A DNA stretch of 12,748 bases from an uncultured Collinsella sp. (GTDB lineage: Bacteria; Actinomycetota; Coriobacteriia; Coriobacteriales; Coriobacteriaceae), in assembly GCA_900547835.1 (NCBI GenBank), contig URIJ01000045.1:1-12748 (forward strand), in the 5' to 3' direction. Position 1 is the first letter of the stretch. Each line of letters begins with the position of its first letter. The notes beneath the pieces were generated by a model, which made no database searches, was not told the DNA's origin, and worked only from the letters and a program-made list of their open reading frames with translations. Below are positions 7,598 to 12,748 of this stretch, piece after piece. Made by a program: the position numbers and the translations under genes.

Positions 7598-8074
7598 TTA
7601 TAGATTGTCCAGGTAGTCGTCGGCATCATAGGTAAGGCTGTAAGCTTTATTCAGGATGCGCACGAGCTCCTGGGCATCGTGCTCGCCGAGCGCTGAGAGT
7701 TGTTTCGAGAGCGATGCCACACTCTCGGCATTTTTTTTCGCCGCGAAATCACGGCCTTCCTCGGTAATGCTCACCAGCACACGCCGACGATCGTTTGGAT
7801 CAGTCCTGCGCTGAACGTAACCCTTACTCTCGAGTGAATCCAAGATATGCGACATGCGCGCACGGGAGAATTTCAGCTTCTTGGCAATCTCGGAGGGAAT
7901 GACATCACCGTCAATACCCGATAGATACTGTAAAACCGGTGCCTCGCCCACACTGGCGCCGCCGGCAGCACTCAAGGATCCCTTGGCAAGGGAACGTGAG
8001 TACACAATCAGTTTTCGAGCGACGTCATCGTAATCCACTGGGGATATTGTCCTTTGCAACTCTAGAAGGGCCAT
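7598..8074 (-). CDS. MarR-family winged-helix transcriptional regulator
   Basis: Cytoplasmic DNA-binding protein of 158 residues, normal for MarR. The winged helix-turn-helix is at about residues 48-110: IPSEIAKKLKFSRARMSHILDSLESKGYV provides the helices, and DPNDRRRVLVSITEEG is the classical MarR wing. Flanking helices at both ends would form the dimer interface. The family is clear; the ligand and target are unknown. The start at 8074 has no good ribosome site. An alternative is the in-frame GTG at 8038 (residue 13), preceded by AAAGGA at a long spacing. The gene follows a small membrane protein gene on the same strand with a 68-base gap and no terminator seen between them, so the two may be co-transcribed. 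It lies upstream of the glycosidase on the same strand and could regulate it, but no direct evidence supports this. Confidence 0.85.
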   Translation of the reverse strand: MALLELQRTISPVDYDDVARKLIVYSRSLAKGSLSAAGGASVGEAPVLQYLSGIDGDVIPSEIAKKLKFSRARMSHILDSLESKGYVQRRTDPNDRRRVLVSITEEGRDFAAKKNAESVASLSKQLSALGEHDAQELVRILNKAYSLTYDADDYLDNL

Positions 8075-8142
8075 AAAACCGTCATTTGCCGTACATTAGT
8101 TAACATTCGCAACAATTATTTATGATACCCCAACGCGGAAGT

Positions 8143-8469
8143 CTATTGCTCGTCCTTCTTGCGTCGCATAAGCTCCTCAACGTCGACACCAGCGGCCTCG
8201 AGCATGCGCTCGACATTCTTTTTGGCGTTGGTCGTGCCGACCTTAAGCACGATCGAAAGCGGAGTGCCCACCACCAGGCACACGATGCCCACGGGGACAC
8301 CCCAGCCGGGGCCGCCCTGCATACCCCACATCCCCATCAAAAAGCCAATCGCCACGAGCGAATAGCCCAGGCGCAGCCAAACATTGAGCCGCTGAATAGC
8401 ATCGGTCTGCATCTTTGCCTCGCGAATCAAGTCGTCGCGCGAAAGGTCGTGTCCATGTTTCTCGTGCAT
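8143..8469 (-). CDS. Small two-helix membrane protein of unknown function
   Basis: 108 residues from the ATG at 8469, chosen because GAGGAGG lies just upstream; an in-frame ATG at 8511 would add 14 residues without a good site. The N-terminus is His-rich and polar (MHEKHGHDLSRDD), followed by a short helical stretch. Two hydrophobic segments come next (about 33-51, WLRLGYSLVAIGFLMGMWGM; and 57-77, WGVPVGIVCLVVGTPLSIVLK) joined by a short GGPG loop. The C-terminal tail is charged and amphipathic (NAKKNVERMLEAAGVDVEELMRRKKDEQ) and probably cytoplasmic. I do not recognise a family. It lies between the PTS operon terminator and the MarR gene, so it is most likely transcribed together with that regulator. 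Confidence 0.7.
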   Translation of the reverse strand: MHEKHGHDLSRDDLIREAKMQTDAIQRLNVWLRLGYSLVAIGFLMGMWGMQGGPGWGVPVGIVCLVVGTPLSIVLKVGTTNAKKNVERMLEAAGVDVEELMRRKKDEQ

Positions 8470-8612
8470 ATGGTCCTCCTCGTGCAAAGTGTGCATCATG
8501 CGCAAGTGCATCGTTTGTCGAATACGTCATCTTTCAAGAGCAATATAGCGGGTGTCGTGTAGGCGATGGAGGTCGCTGGCCATATTGCCCTTGAAGGGCG
8601 GCGCAAAATCAG

Positions 8613-8642
8613 AAGGCCGTGCGGTTGAGGCCGCACGGCCTT
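8613..8642 (-). terminator. Rho-independent terminator of the PTS operon
   Basis: Perfect 12-bp stem (AAGGCCGTGCGG with CCGCACGGCCTT, 8613-8624 and 8631-8642) around a 6-base loop, 22 bases beyond the IID stop codon. On the minus strand it is followed by TTCTGATTTT. It ends the IIA-IIB-IIC-IID transcript. Confidence 0.88.
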
Positions 8643-8664
8643 ACAGGGGGCCAGGGGATGATGA

Positions 8665-9492
8665 CTAGTAGCTCAGTGCCGGGTCGAAGAAGCCAATGAG
8701 AACGCCCACAAATGCGATCACAACGAGGATCAGCATCATAACGATGGGGTTGACCTTCTTCTTGGTCATCATGTACCAGCAGAAGATGATGAAGATCATC
8801 GGCAGCAGGTGCGGATAGATGCCATCGAGCGTGTCCTGGAACTTACCGCCACCGGGCAGCACCAGGTTGGGGCTGCAGGTGATGGAGACCCAGGTAGCAC
8901 CGACTGCACCGATGACCATGGTACCGACCATCACGATGGAATCACGCAGAGCCTTGGCCTTGGGGCCGACGAGGGCCTCGACCGCCTTGCCGCCGAGCTC
9001 ATAGCCCTGGTTGTAGGCAAAGCGCATGCCAAGGAACATGAGCATGTTCCACACGACAATATAGAAGATGGCGCCGAGCGGGGAGCCGCCGGTCGAGAGA
9101 CCGAGGGCAATACCGAGCAGGATCGGGATCAGGGTACCGACGATCAGCGAGTCGCCAAGGCCGGCGAGCGGGCCCATGAGGCCGGCGCGGATGCCGTTGA
9201 TGGCGTCGTCGTCGATGGCCTCGCCGTTTTCGCGAGCCTCCTCGAGGCCGGCGGTGACGCCGACAATCATGGTGCCGATCTGCGGCTCGGTGTTGAAGAA
9301 CGCGGAGTAGGTCTGGAGGGCCTGCTTCTGCTCCTCGGGCGTGTCGTAGAGCTCCTCGACAATCGGAAGCATGGCGCACAGGTAACCGAAGGTCTGCATG
9401 TGCTCCTGCGAGAAGCAGGTCAGGTTGCCATAGGACCAGTTACGGAACGACTTGGCAAGCGTTTTCTTAGAGAGCTTTTTCTTCTCTGCCAT
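8665..9492 (-). CDS. PTS mannose-family sugar transporter subunit IID
   Basis: Membrane subunit that, with IIC, forms the sugar channel of a mannose-family phosphotransferase system. 275 residues, as usual for the family. The N-terminal SFRNWSYGNLTCFSQEHMQTFGYLCAMLPIVEELY segment is the typical IID opening. It is followed by the conserved GIRAGLMGPLAGLGDSLIVGT region and hydrophobic segments, with a clear C-terminal membrane helix (about 249-270) ending near FFDPALSY. The start at 9492 overlaps the IIC stop by one base (TAATG), indicating translational coupling. Its AGGAGGA ribosome site lies inside the last IIC codons. Last gene of the operon, followed by a strong terminator. The transported sugar cannot be read from the sequence; mannose, glucosamine or N-acetylgalactosamine types are all possible. 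Confidence 0.93.
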   Translation of the reverse strand: MAEKKKLSKKTLAKSFRNWSYGNLTCFSQEHMQTFGYLCAMLPIVEELYDTPEEQKQALQTYSAFFNTEPQIGTMIVGVTAGLEEARENGEAIDDDAINGIRAGLMGPLAGLGDSLIVGTLIPILLGIALGLSTGGSPLGAIFYIVVWNMLMFLGMRFAYNQGYELGGKAVEALVGPKAKALRDSIVMVGTMVIGAVGATWVSITCSPNLVLPGGGKFQDTLDGIYPHLLPMIFIIFCWYMMTKKKVNPIVMMLILVVIAFVGVLIGFFDPALSY

Positions 9493-10336
9493 TAGATGTC
9501 CTCCTCTTCCTCATCATCTGAGCCCGAGGCGATAGCTGCCTTGGGAGCGTTTGCGAGGTCGATCTTGAGCGAAGCGATCTCATAGTTGATCAGGGCGAAG
9601 AAGCAGCCGATGCCGGCAGCGGCGATCAGGTTGCAGCCCATAACAGCGGACAGGGTGAAGCCGAAGAAGAACGTCAGGAAGTCCGTGGGCTTAGAGATGA
9701 CCTGCTTGAGCAGGATGGCGATACCGACGGTAGGCAGCAGCGAGCCGACGGTAAACAGCGTCTTCATCGCGATGCCGTCCATGGGCATGTAGGTCTTCAT
9801 GAGGTCGACCATGGCGGTGCCGCCCATGGTGATAATGAACGTCGGGAGGAACGAGCAGACGATGTGACCGATCCAAGGCAGAACGTTGTTGACCAGGTAG
9901 AGCTTGTGGAGATCGCCCTTCTCGAGCCACTTCCAGCCCATGCCCTGCCACACCAGGTTGATGGTGGCGGTGCCATAGAAGAGCACAGTGCCGAGCGTGC
10001 CGACGGCGGCACCGAGGGATGCGGCCATGCCGGCAGCCTCAGCGGAGGCGGGATCGATGCCCGAGTTCTTGATGGCAAGGATCGCCAGCGGGATGCCGAT
10101 ATAGGACACGGCGCGGACGTCGGCGGAGACGGTTCCGCCGGGGGTCACGAGAGCGATGTAGACAACCTGGATGGCAGCGCCGACGAGGATACCCGTCTGC
10201 ATATCGCCCATGATGATGCCGACGATGAGGCCGGCGACCAGAGGACGACCCAGAGTGTAGTTGCCGATCGTCGTGCCGCCCATGCCAGGCAGGCGAACAG
10301 GCCGAACAGCGCGGCTTGGAATGCATTGATTGCCAT
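9492..10336 (-). CDS. PTS mannose-family subunit IIC, with apparent 5' frameshift
   Basis: Polytopic channel subunit of a mannose-family PTS. The main frame opens at an internal ATG (10283; MGGTTIGNYTLGRPLVAG, 263 residues) that has no ribosome site. The true start is evidently the ATG at 10336, preceded by AAAGAAAGGGGAAAG and reading MAINAFQAALFGLFACLA, the usual IIC opening helix. By comparison with IIC proteins such as E. coli ManY (FIVACIAGMGS), the chain should continue AGMGGTTIG, but the frame changes there. Loss of one TGGC from a CTGGCTGGCATG-type sequence would explain it; restored, the protein would be 282 residues. The rest looks intact: conserved LVGxxxGDMQTG-like segment, several membrane helices, and an acidic tail SDDEEEEDI. 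It may be a recent mutation, a sequencing error or a reversible switch. If only the 10283 start is used, the first helix is lost. Confidence 0.85.
10281..10291 (-). other. Site of apparent frameshift in the IIC gene
   Basis: The 5' frame (FGLFACLA) runs into the downstream frame (MGGTTIG) at the minus-strand sequence CTGGCATGGGC. Family alignment predicts a Gly between them. A missing 4-base unit (TGGC) restores both the frame and that Gly. Unrepaired, the 5' frame ends after 63 codons at 10145. Confidence 0.65.
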
Positions 10337-10358
10337 GCTTTCCCCTTTCTTTATTCCT

Positions 10359-10380
10359 CAGCCCCTTTCACCAAGGGCTG
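10359..10380 (-). promoter_or_regulatory. Intercistronic hairpin between IIB and IIC
   Basis: In the 72-base gap between IIB and IIC, CAGCCC pairs with GGGCTG, extended by TT/AA around a one-base bulge, just before the purine-rich ribosome site of IIC. No T run follows, so it is more likely an mRNA-stability or processing element than a terminator. Confidence 0.45.
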
Positions 10381-10408
10381 TAGATACCAAAATGCGGCTG
10401 GCACCTAA

Positions 10409-10897
10409 CTAGAAGCCAAACTGACCGCGGAACTTGGGCCACTCACCGATGGACTTCTCCTTGATAAGGGCGAACTCGACCGTGTAACCGGCGTTGGTGA
10501 GATCCTCGAGCGCCTGGGCCTCTTCCTGCGTGATCGACTGGTTGTTGCCAAGCTTGGTGGTGCCGGGACGATCGTTGCAGGGACCGACGATGATGCGGTC
10601 CATGCCGGGCTTAAAGCCAAAATCGACGAGAAGTTCCTTCATGTCGAGCGGGTTCTTGGTGATCAGGAAGTACTTGGTGTCGGACTTGAGAACCTTCTCG
10701 GAGACCTCCTTGAAGTGCTCCTTGGTCCACACGAACGTCTTCTTGCCCGAGGCACTCTTGTAGGCCTCCTTGAGCACGGGGTTGGACGCTGCAGCGTCGT
10801 TGACGGCGATAAGACCGTCGCAGGGATAATCGAGGGCCCAACGGGTAACGGTCTGTCCATGGATCATACGGTCATCAATACGGATGAACGAAATCAT
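10409..10897 (-). CDS. PTS mannose-family subunit IIB
   Basis: Soluble cytoplasmic phosphotransfer subunit that takes phosphate from IIA and passes it to the sugar carried by IIC/IID. 162 residues, the family norm. The active-site segment IRIDDRMIHGQTVTRW opens the protein, with His13 as the phosphorylated residue; the fold then follows the family to the end (IIVGPCNDRPGTTKLGNN region, FALIKEKSIGEWPKF). Start at 10897 is preceded by AAAGAAAGGGAG. It follows IIA with a 79-base gap and precedes IIC with a 72-base gap, and each gap holds a hairpin. Free-standing IIA and IIB (not fused as in E. coli ManX) is common in Gram-positive mannose-family systems. Confidence 0.93.
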   Translation of the reverse strand: MISFIRIDDRMIHGQTVTRWALDYPCDGLIAVNDAAASNPVLKEAYKSASGKKTFVWTKEHFKEVSEKVLKSDTKYFLITKNPLDMKELLVDFGFKPGMDRIIVGPCNDRPGTTKLGNNQSITQEEAQALEDLTNAGYTVEFALIKEKSIGEWPKFRGQFGF

Positions 10898-10919
10898 GCG
10901 TTCTCCCTTTCTTTATCAC

Positions 10920-10944
10920 CGGGGGTCTTTCCTCTTAACCCCCG
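10920..10944 (-). promoter_or_regulatory. Intercistronic hairpin between IIA and IIB
   Basis: Perfect 7-bp stem CGGGGGT/ACCCCCG (10938-10944 with 10920-10926) with an 11-base loop in the 79-base gap between IIA and IIB, just before the IIB ribosome site. There is no T run. Likely affects mRNA processing, stability or relative expression of the subunits (inference). Confidence 0.5.
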
Positions 10945-10976
10945 CTCCATCACGAAAATTTGGGCGGATGCGCTGC

Positions 10977-11411
10977 CTAGATGTCGTCGTCCTCGTCGTC
11001 GGCGTCATCGGTCGGGACAACGAGCTCGGACATACCGTTCTTGCCCTCCTGCAGCATCATCTGCTTGAGGGAATCCAGGTCCATGGTGGCAAGCCCCATC
11101 ATGGCGGTCATAGCCATGGGCAGATTCATACCGCCGAAGGCAATGGTGTGGGCGAGCAAACCCTTCTCGGCCAGCGTGTTCATGGCATTGGTGAGCGGCG
11201 ATCCGCCCAGGATGTCACCAAGCAGGACAACCTCGTCATCGGCGGTAACGGGAGCGAGCATCGCCTTGACGTTCTCGACATACTCGTCAGCGCCCATGCC
11301 GTCCACGAGACTCGTCGACAAGATGTTCGGGGCGTCATTGCCGAGCATCTTGAGGACACTGTGCAGTCCGGGAGCGAGCGTTCCGTGACTGACCATTACC
11401 AGATACCGCAT
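10977..11411 (-). CDS. PTS mannose-family subunit IIA
   Basis: Soluble cytoplasmic subunit that accepts phosphate from HPr and passes it to IIB. 144 residues from the ATG at 11411, chosen because GAGGAGA lies just upstream and the protein then opens with the canonical first strand MRYLVMVSHGTLAPGL; His9 is the phosphorylation site. An upstream in-frame ATG would add 24 non-family residues across the leader hairpin. Other family features: DEVVLLGDILGGSPLTNAM and the GGMNLPMAM segment. The tail is strongly acidic (TDDADDEDDDI). First gene of the operon; divergent from the GntR/HutC regulator, which is its most likely controller. Confidence 0.92.
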   Translation of the reverse strand: MRYLVMVSHGTLAPGLHSVLKMLGNDAPNILSTSLVDGMGADEYVENVKAMLAPVTADDEVVLLGDILGGSPLTNAMNTLAEKGLLAHTIAFGGMNLPMAMTAMMGLATMDLDSLKQMMLQEGKNGMSELVVPTDDADDEDDDI

Positions 11412-11429
11412 GCGGTCTCCTCTCGACCT

Positions 11430-11446
11430 GCCGTGTGTCGCACGGC
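11430..11446 (-). promoter_or_regulatory. Leader hairpin upstream of the IIA ribosome site
   Basis: Perfect 6-bp stem GCCGTG/CACGGC with a 5-base loop, ending 18 bases before the IIA start codon and next to GAGAGGAGA. It is in the expected 5' untranslated mRNA of the PTS operon. Similar hairpins precede IIB, IIC and the glycosidase. Confidence 0.45.
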
Positions 11447-11459
11447 TTTGCTTTTTGCT

Positions 11460-11494
11460 GAGATTATTGTTGCGCCGGGGCATGTTCGGTACAA
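11460..11494 (-). promoter_or_regulatory. Candidate PTS operon promoter with TGTACCGAACAT box
   Basis: On the minus strand TTGTAC (11489-11494) can serve as a -35, with AACAAT at 17-base spacing as a modest -10 (4 of 6 consensus bases). The -35 is part of TGTACCGAACAT (11482-11493), identical to the box in front of the glycosidase and at almost the same distance from the start codon. The box assignment is seen directly; the promoter call is inference. Confidence 0.45.
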
Positions 11495-11497
11495 GAA

Positions 11498-11520
11498 AAT
11501 AGTTGCGAACGGCAACTATT
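11498..11520. promoter_or_regulatory. Perfect 9-bp dyad upstream of the PTS promoter (candidate operator)
   Basis: AATAGTTGC and GCAACTATT are perfect inverted repeats around GAACG, four to five bases upstream of the shared promoter box, in the space between IIA and the divergent GntR/HutC gene. This is the position and size expected of an operator for a dimeric regulator. The local GntR protein is the natural candidate; binding is inferred. Confidence 0.5.
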
Positions 11521-11682
11521 CATCGGTTAACGGTAGCACTATTTTTGTGCCTAAATTATTTTTTCTTCTAATTATTTTTAAAATAGCAGGTAGATTGCCT
11601 GATAAATGTTTTATGTTCCTTATGCACCATACATACCAGCAAGAATCGGGCCTGGCATCTCCGGTTTGCCCCGCAGTGTCAG
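11521..11682. other. AT-rich divergent promoter region
   Basis: Remainder of the 307-base gap between IIA and the GntR gene. About 100 bases at 11520-11620 are strongly AT-rich, unlike the surrounding DNA, consistent with UP elements or easily melted promoter DNA for one or both directions. Weak dyads are present (ATAAA-N3-TTTAT near 11601-11614; CAGG-N7-CCTG near 11587). I could not place a convincing -10/-35 pair for the GntR gene. Confidence 0.35.
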
Positions 11683-11683
11683 A

Positions 11684-11709
11684 CCATGTCACGTACGCCC
11701 ACGACATGG
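11684..11709 (+). promoter_or_regulatory. Inverted repeat overlapping the GntR ribosome site
   Basis: CCATGTC (11684-11690) and GACATGG (11703-11709) are perfect 7-base arms around a 12-base spacer. The right arm covers the first two bases of the GGAGG ribosome site (11708-11712). It could be an autoregulatory operator in DNA, or an mRNA hairpin that masks the ribosome site. Confidence 0.4.
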
Positions 11710-11718
11710 AGGTACCCC

Positions 11719-12501
11719 ATGGATATGATCTCGTTTCTCGCCTCCGAACCCTTCGACCGCAGCGGTGATACGCCGCTCTATGTCCAGCTTAAACATCGAA
11801 TCGCTCTGCTTATCGCCAGCCAGGCGTTCGACACCAAGACGCCGCTGCCACGCGAGCTCGAAATCTGTGAGCGGCTGGAGTTATCGCGCGCGACCGTGCG
11901 CCGTTGCTTCCAAGATCTCGTCATCGAGGGGCGCGTGGTGCGCAAGCGCGGCCAGGGCACGTTCATCAAGCCCCAAACTTCAGCACCCGGCATCGACCTG
12001 GCCCTGAATTTCAGCGCGCGGATGCGCGAAGCGGGACGGGTTCCGAGCTCGCAGATTCTCGCCTTTTCAAGCATACCGGCCGTCCGCGGCATCGCCTCCG
12101 GGCTCAAAGTGCCCGAAGGGACACCCGTCTGGGAGATTCGCCGCCTGCGTCTCGCCAACGACAAACCCATGGAGCTCAACTACGTCTATATCCCCGTGTC
12201 ACTTTGCCCCGAGCTCACGCGCAAAGACGTGGATGGCTCGCTCTACGCCTACATCGCGGAAAAGACCGGCATCCTGCCCGCAAGCGTCGATGCCGTCTAC
12301 GAGACGGTCAACCTCGACAAGCATGAGGCGCGTCTTTTGGGACAGAACACCGGTAAGGCGGCGATGCGCATCGTGCGTTCGACCTACGACAAGACGGGAA
12401 CCCCGTTCGAGGTAGGCGTGCTCATCAGCTGCGACGGTCAGGCAAAGCTGCACGTGCACATCGCCGCCGACAAAACAACCTTCACCGCCACAGCCCAATA
12501 A
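11719..12501 (+). CDS. GntR-family (HutC subfamily) transcriptional regulator with UTRA domain
   Basis: Cytoplasmic sugar-responsive regulator of 260 residues. Start chosen at 11719 because GGAGG lies 6 bases upstream; an in-frame ATG at 11686 would add 11 residues with no site. The GntR winged helix-turn-helix is at about 18-84 (PLYVQLKHRIALLI; TPLPRELEICERLELSRATVRRCFQDLVIEGRVVRKRGQGTFI). The ligand-binding UTRA domain is at about 95-250 (GTPVWEIRRLRLANDKPMELNYVYIP; YETVNLDKHEARLLG). HutC-type proteins commonly sense phosphorylated sugars such as GlcNAc-6-phosphate and repress transport operons. Divergent orientation from the PTS operon with dyads in the gap points to control of that operon and of itself (inference). 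Followed by a strong terminator. Confidence 0.92.
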   Translation: MDMISFLASEPFDRSGDTPLYVQLKHRIALLIASQAFDTKTPLPRELEICERLELSRATVRRCFQDLVIEGRVVRKRGQGTFIKPQTSAPGIDLALNFSARMREAGRVPSSQILAFSSIPAVRGIASGLKVPEGTPVWEIRRLRLANDKPMELNYVYIPVSLCPELTRKDVDGSLYAYIAEKTGILPASVDAVYETVNLDKHEARLLGQNTGKAAMRIVRSTYDKTGTPFEVGVLISCDGQAKLHVHIAADKTTFTATAQ

Positions 12502-12510
12502 ATCCAAAAC

Positions 12511-12546
12511 GTGGGCGCCGTCGTTCAAACGAACGACGGCGCCCAC
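12511..12546 (+). terminator. Rho-independent terminator of the GntR gene
   Basis: Perfect 16-bp inverted repeat (12511-12526 and 12531-12546) with an AAAC loop, 9 bases after the GntR stop codon. It is followed by ACTCATTTTCTATT on the plus strand. The downstream T tract is interrupted but the stem is very strong. Confidence 0.88.
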
Positions 12547-12590
12547 ACTCATTTTCTATTCAGCCCTAGTCATCGCACAAAGCCCCTTCG

Positions 12591-12732
12591 GCAGCACACG
12601 GTGCGGCCAAGTCACCGCAGGCCGGGGCGGGAGGCGGACCTTTCTCTCGGAAAACTTCGCGAAGCCCAGTTTCCGAGAGAAAGTGTCCGGCTGCCGCCCC
12701 GGCCGACCAGGTCACATTACACCGTGTGCTGC
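12591..12732. repeat. 142-bp nested palindrome enclosing repeat copy 2
   Basis: Four nested pairs of inverted arms share one centre: GCAGCACACGGTG/CACCGTGTGCTGC (12591-12603, 12720-12732), GGCCGGGGCGG/CCGCCCCGGCC (12620-12630, 12694-12704), CGGAC/GTCCG (12635-12639, 12685-12689), and the 14-bp inner stem (12640-12653, 12670-12683). There is no gene in 12502-12748. Such a structure could fold as a long hairpin in DNA or RNA; no T tract marks it as a terminator. Confidence 0.7.
12639..12684 (-). repeat. 46-bp palindromic repeat, copy 2 (inverted)
   Basis: Reverse complement of the element at 7410-7455 with 41 of 46 positions identical. The 16-base loop CTGGGCTTCGCGAAGT is fully conserved. Four of the five differences are two compensated stem pairs. 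The copy faces copy 1 across about 5.2 kb. Confidence 0.8.
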
Positions 12733-12748
12733 GGCAGGTCCTGCAGGG

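Noticed and set aside
8095..8115. GTTAAC-centred sequence upstream of the MarR gene as its operator
   Set aside because: Symmetry does not extend beyond the central six bases.
8540..8588. GCAATAT/ATATTGC inverted pair upstream of the small membrane protein
   Set aside because: Seven-base arms 35 bases apart, easily chance; no link to a promoter.
8809..9495. Plus-strand frame opposite IID
   Set aside because: Shadow of the clear IID gene; rich in Gly, Asp and His as expected from the complementary frame.
10145..10336. Separate small gene at the start of IIC
   Set aside because: Only the first 18 codons are IIC-like; the rest is the out-of-frame read of IIC, so this is the 5' piece of the frameshifted gene.
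1..12748. CRISPR arrays, tRNA or rRNA genes, IS elements
   Set aside because: No regularly spaced repeats, no cloverleaf or rRNA-like sequence, and no transposase motif seen.

Overview
The window is a GC-rich, densely coded stretch of bacterial chromosome. Its gene content suggests a gut Actinobacterium of the Coriobacteriia (Collinsella-like). The reasons are a very large signal-peptide glycosidase with CBM32, FIVAR and a Gram-positive sorting signal, a mannose-family PTS, strong AGGAGG ribosome sites and high-GC coding. The genus is an inference from style, not from a marker gene.

Layout, left to right. (1) 1-455, minus: the 5' part of purE, running off the left edge, with its own -10 box. 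(2) 673-7086, minus: one giant 2137-residue cell-wall-anchored GH31 glycosidase. It has a signal peptide, GH31 catalytic domain, DUF5110-like domain, FN3, CBM32, dockerin, cohesin, F5/8C-like, Ig-like, FIVAR, CBM32, FIVAR, FIVAR and an IPNTG sorting signal, and it ends at a good terminator. (3) 7087-7597: an unusually dyad-rich intergenic region holding the glycosidase promoter, a NagR/DasR-like dyad and copy 1 of a palindromic repeat. (4) 7598-8469, minus: a MarR-family regulator preceded by a small two-helix membrane protein. (5) 8665-11411, minus: a mannose-family PTS operon in the order IIA-IIB-IIC-IID with a terminator. The IIC gene carries an apparent frameshift near codon 18. (6) 11412-11718: a divergent regulatory region. 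(7) 11719-12501, plus: a GntR/HutC regulator with a terminator. (8) 12547-12748: a long nested palindrome containing copy 2 of the repeat, in inverted orientation.

How the parts may work together (inference): the surface glycosidase trims terminal sugars from host or dietary glycans. The PTS then imports and phosphorylates a released sugar, and the divergent GntR/HutC protein senses a sugar phosphate and controls the PTS. The glycosidase and PTS promoters share an identical 12-base element, TGTACCGAACAT, at nearly the same distance from their start codons. This is the best sequence evidence that they are co-regulated.

The least expected signals are: a 46-bp palindromic repeat present twice in opposite orientations, bracketing the PTS/regulator module, with compensatory changes in its stem; the 4-base-deletion-like frameshift in the IIC gene; and a recurring 'hairpin then purine-rich ribosome site' leader before the glycosidase and three PTS genes.
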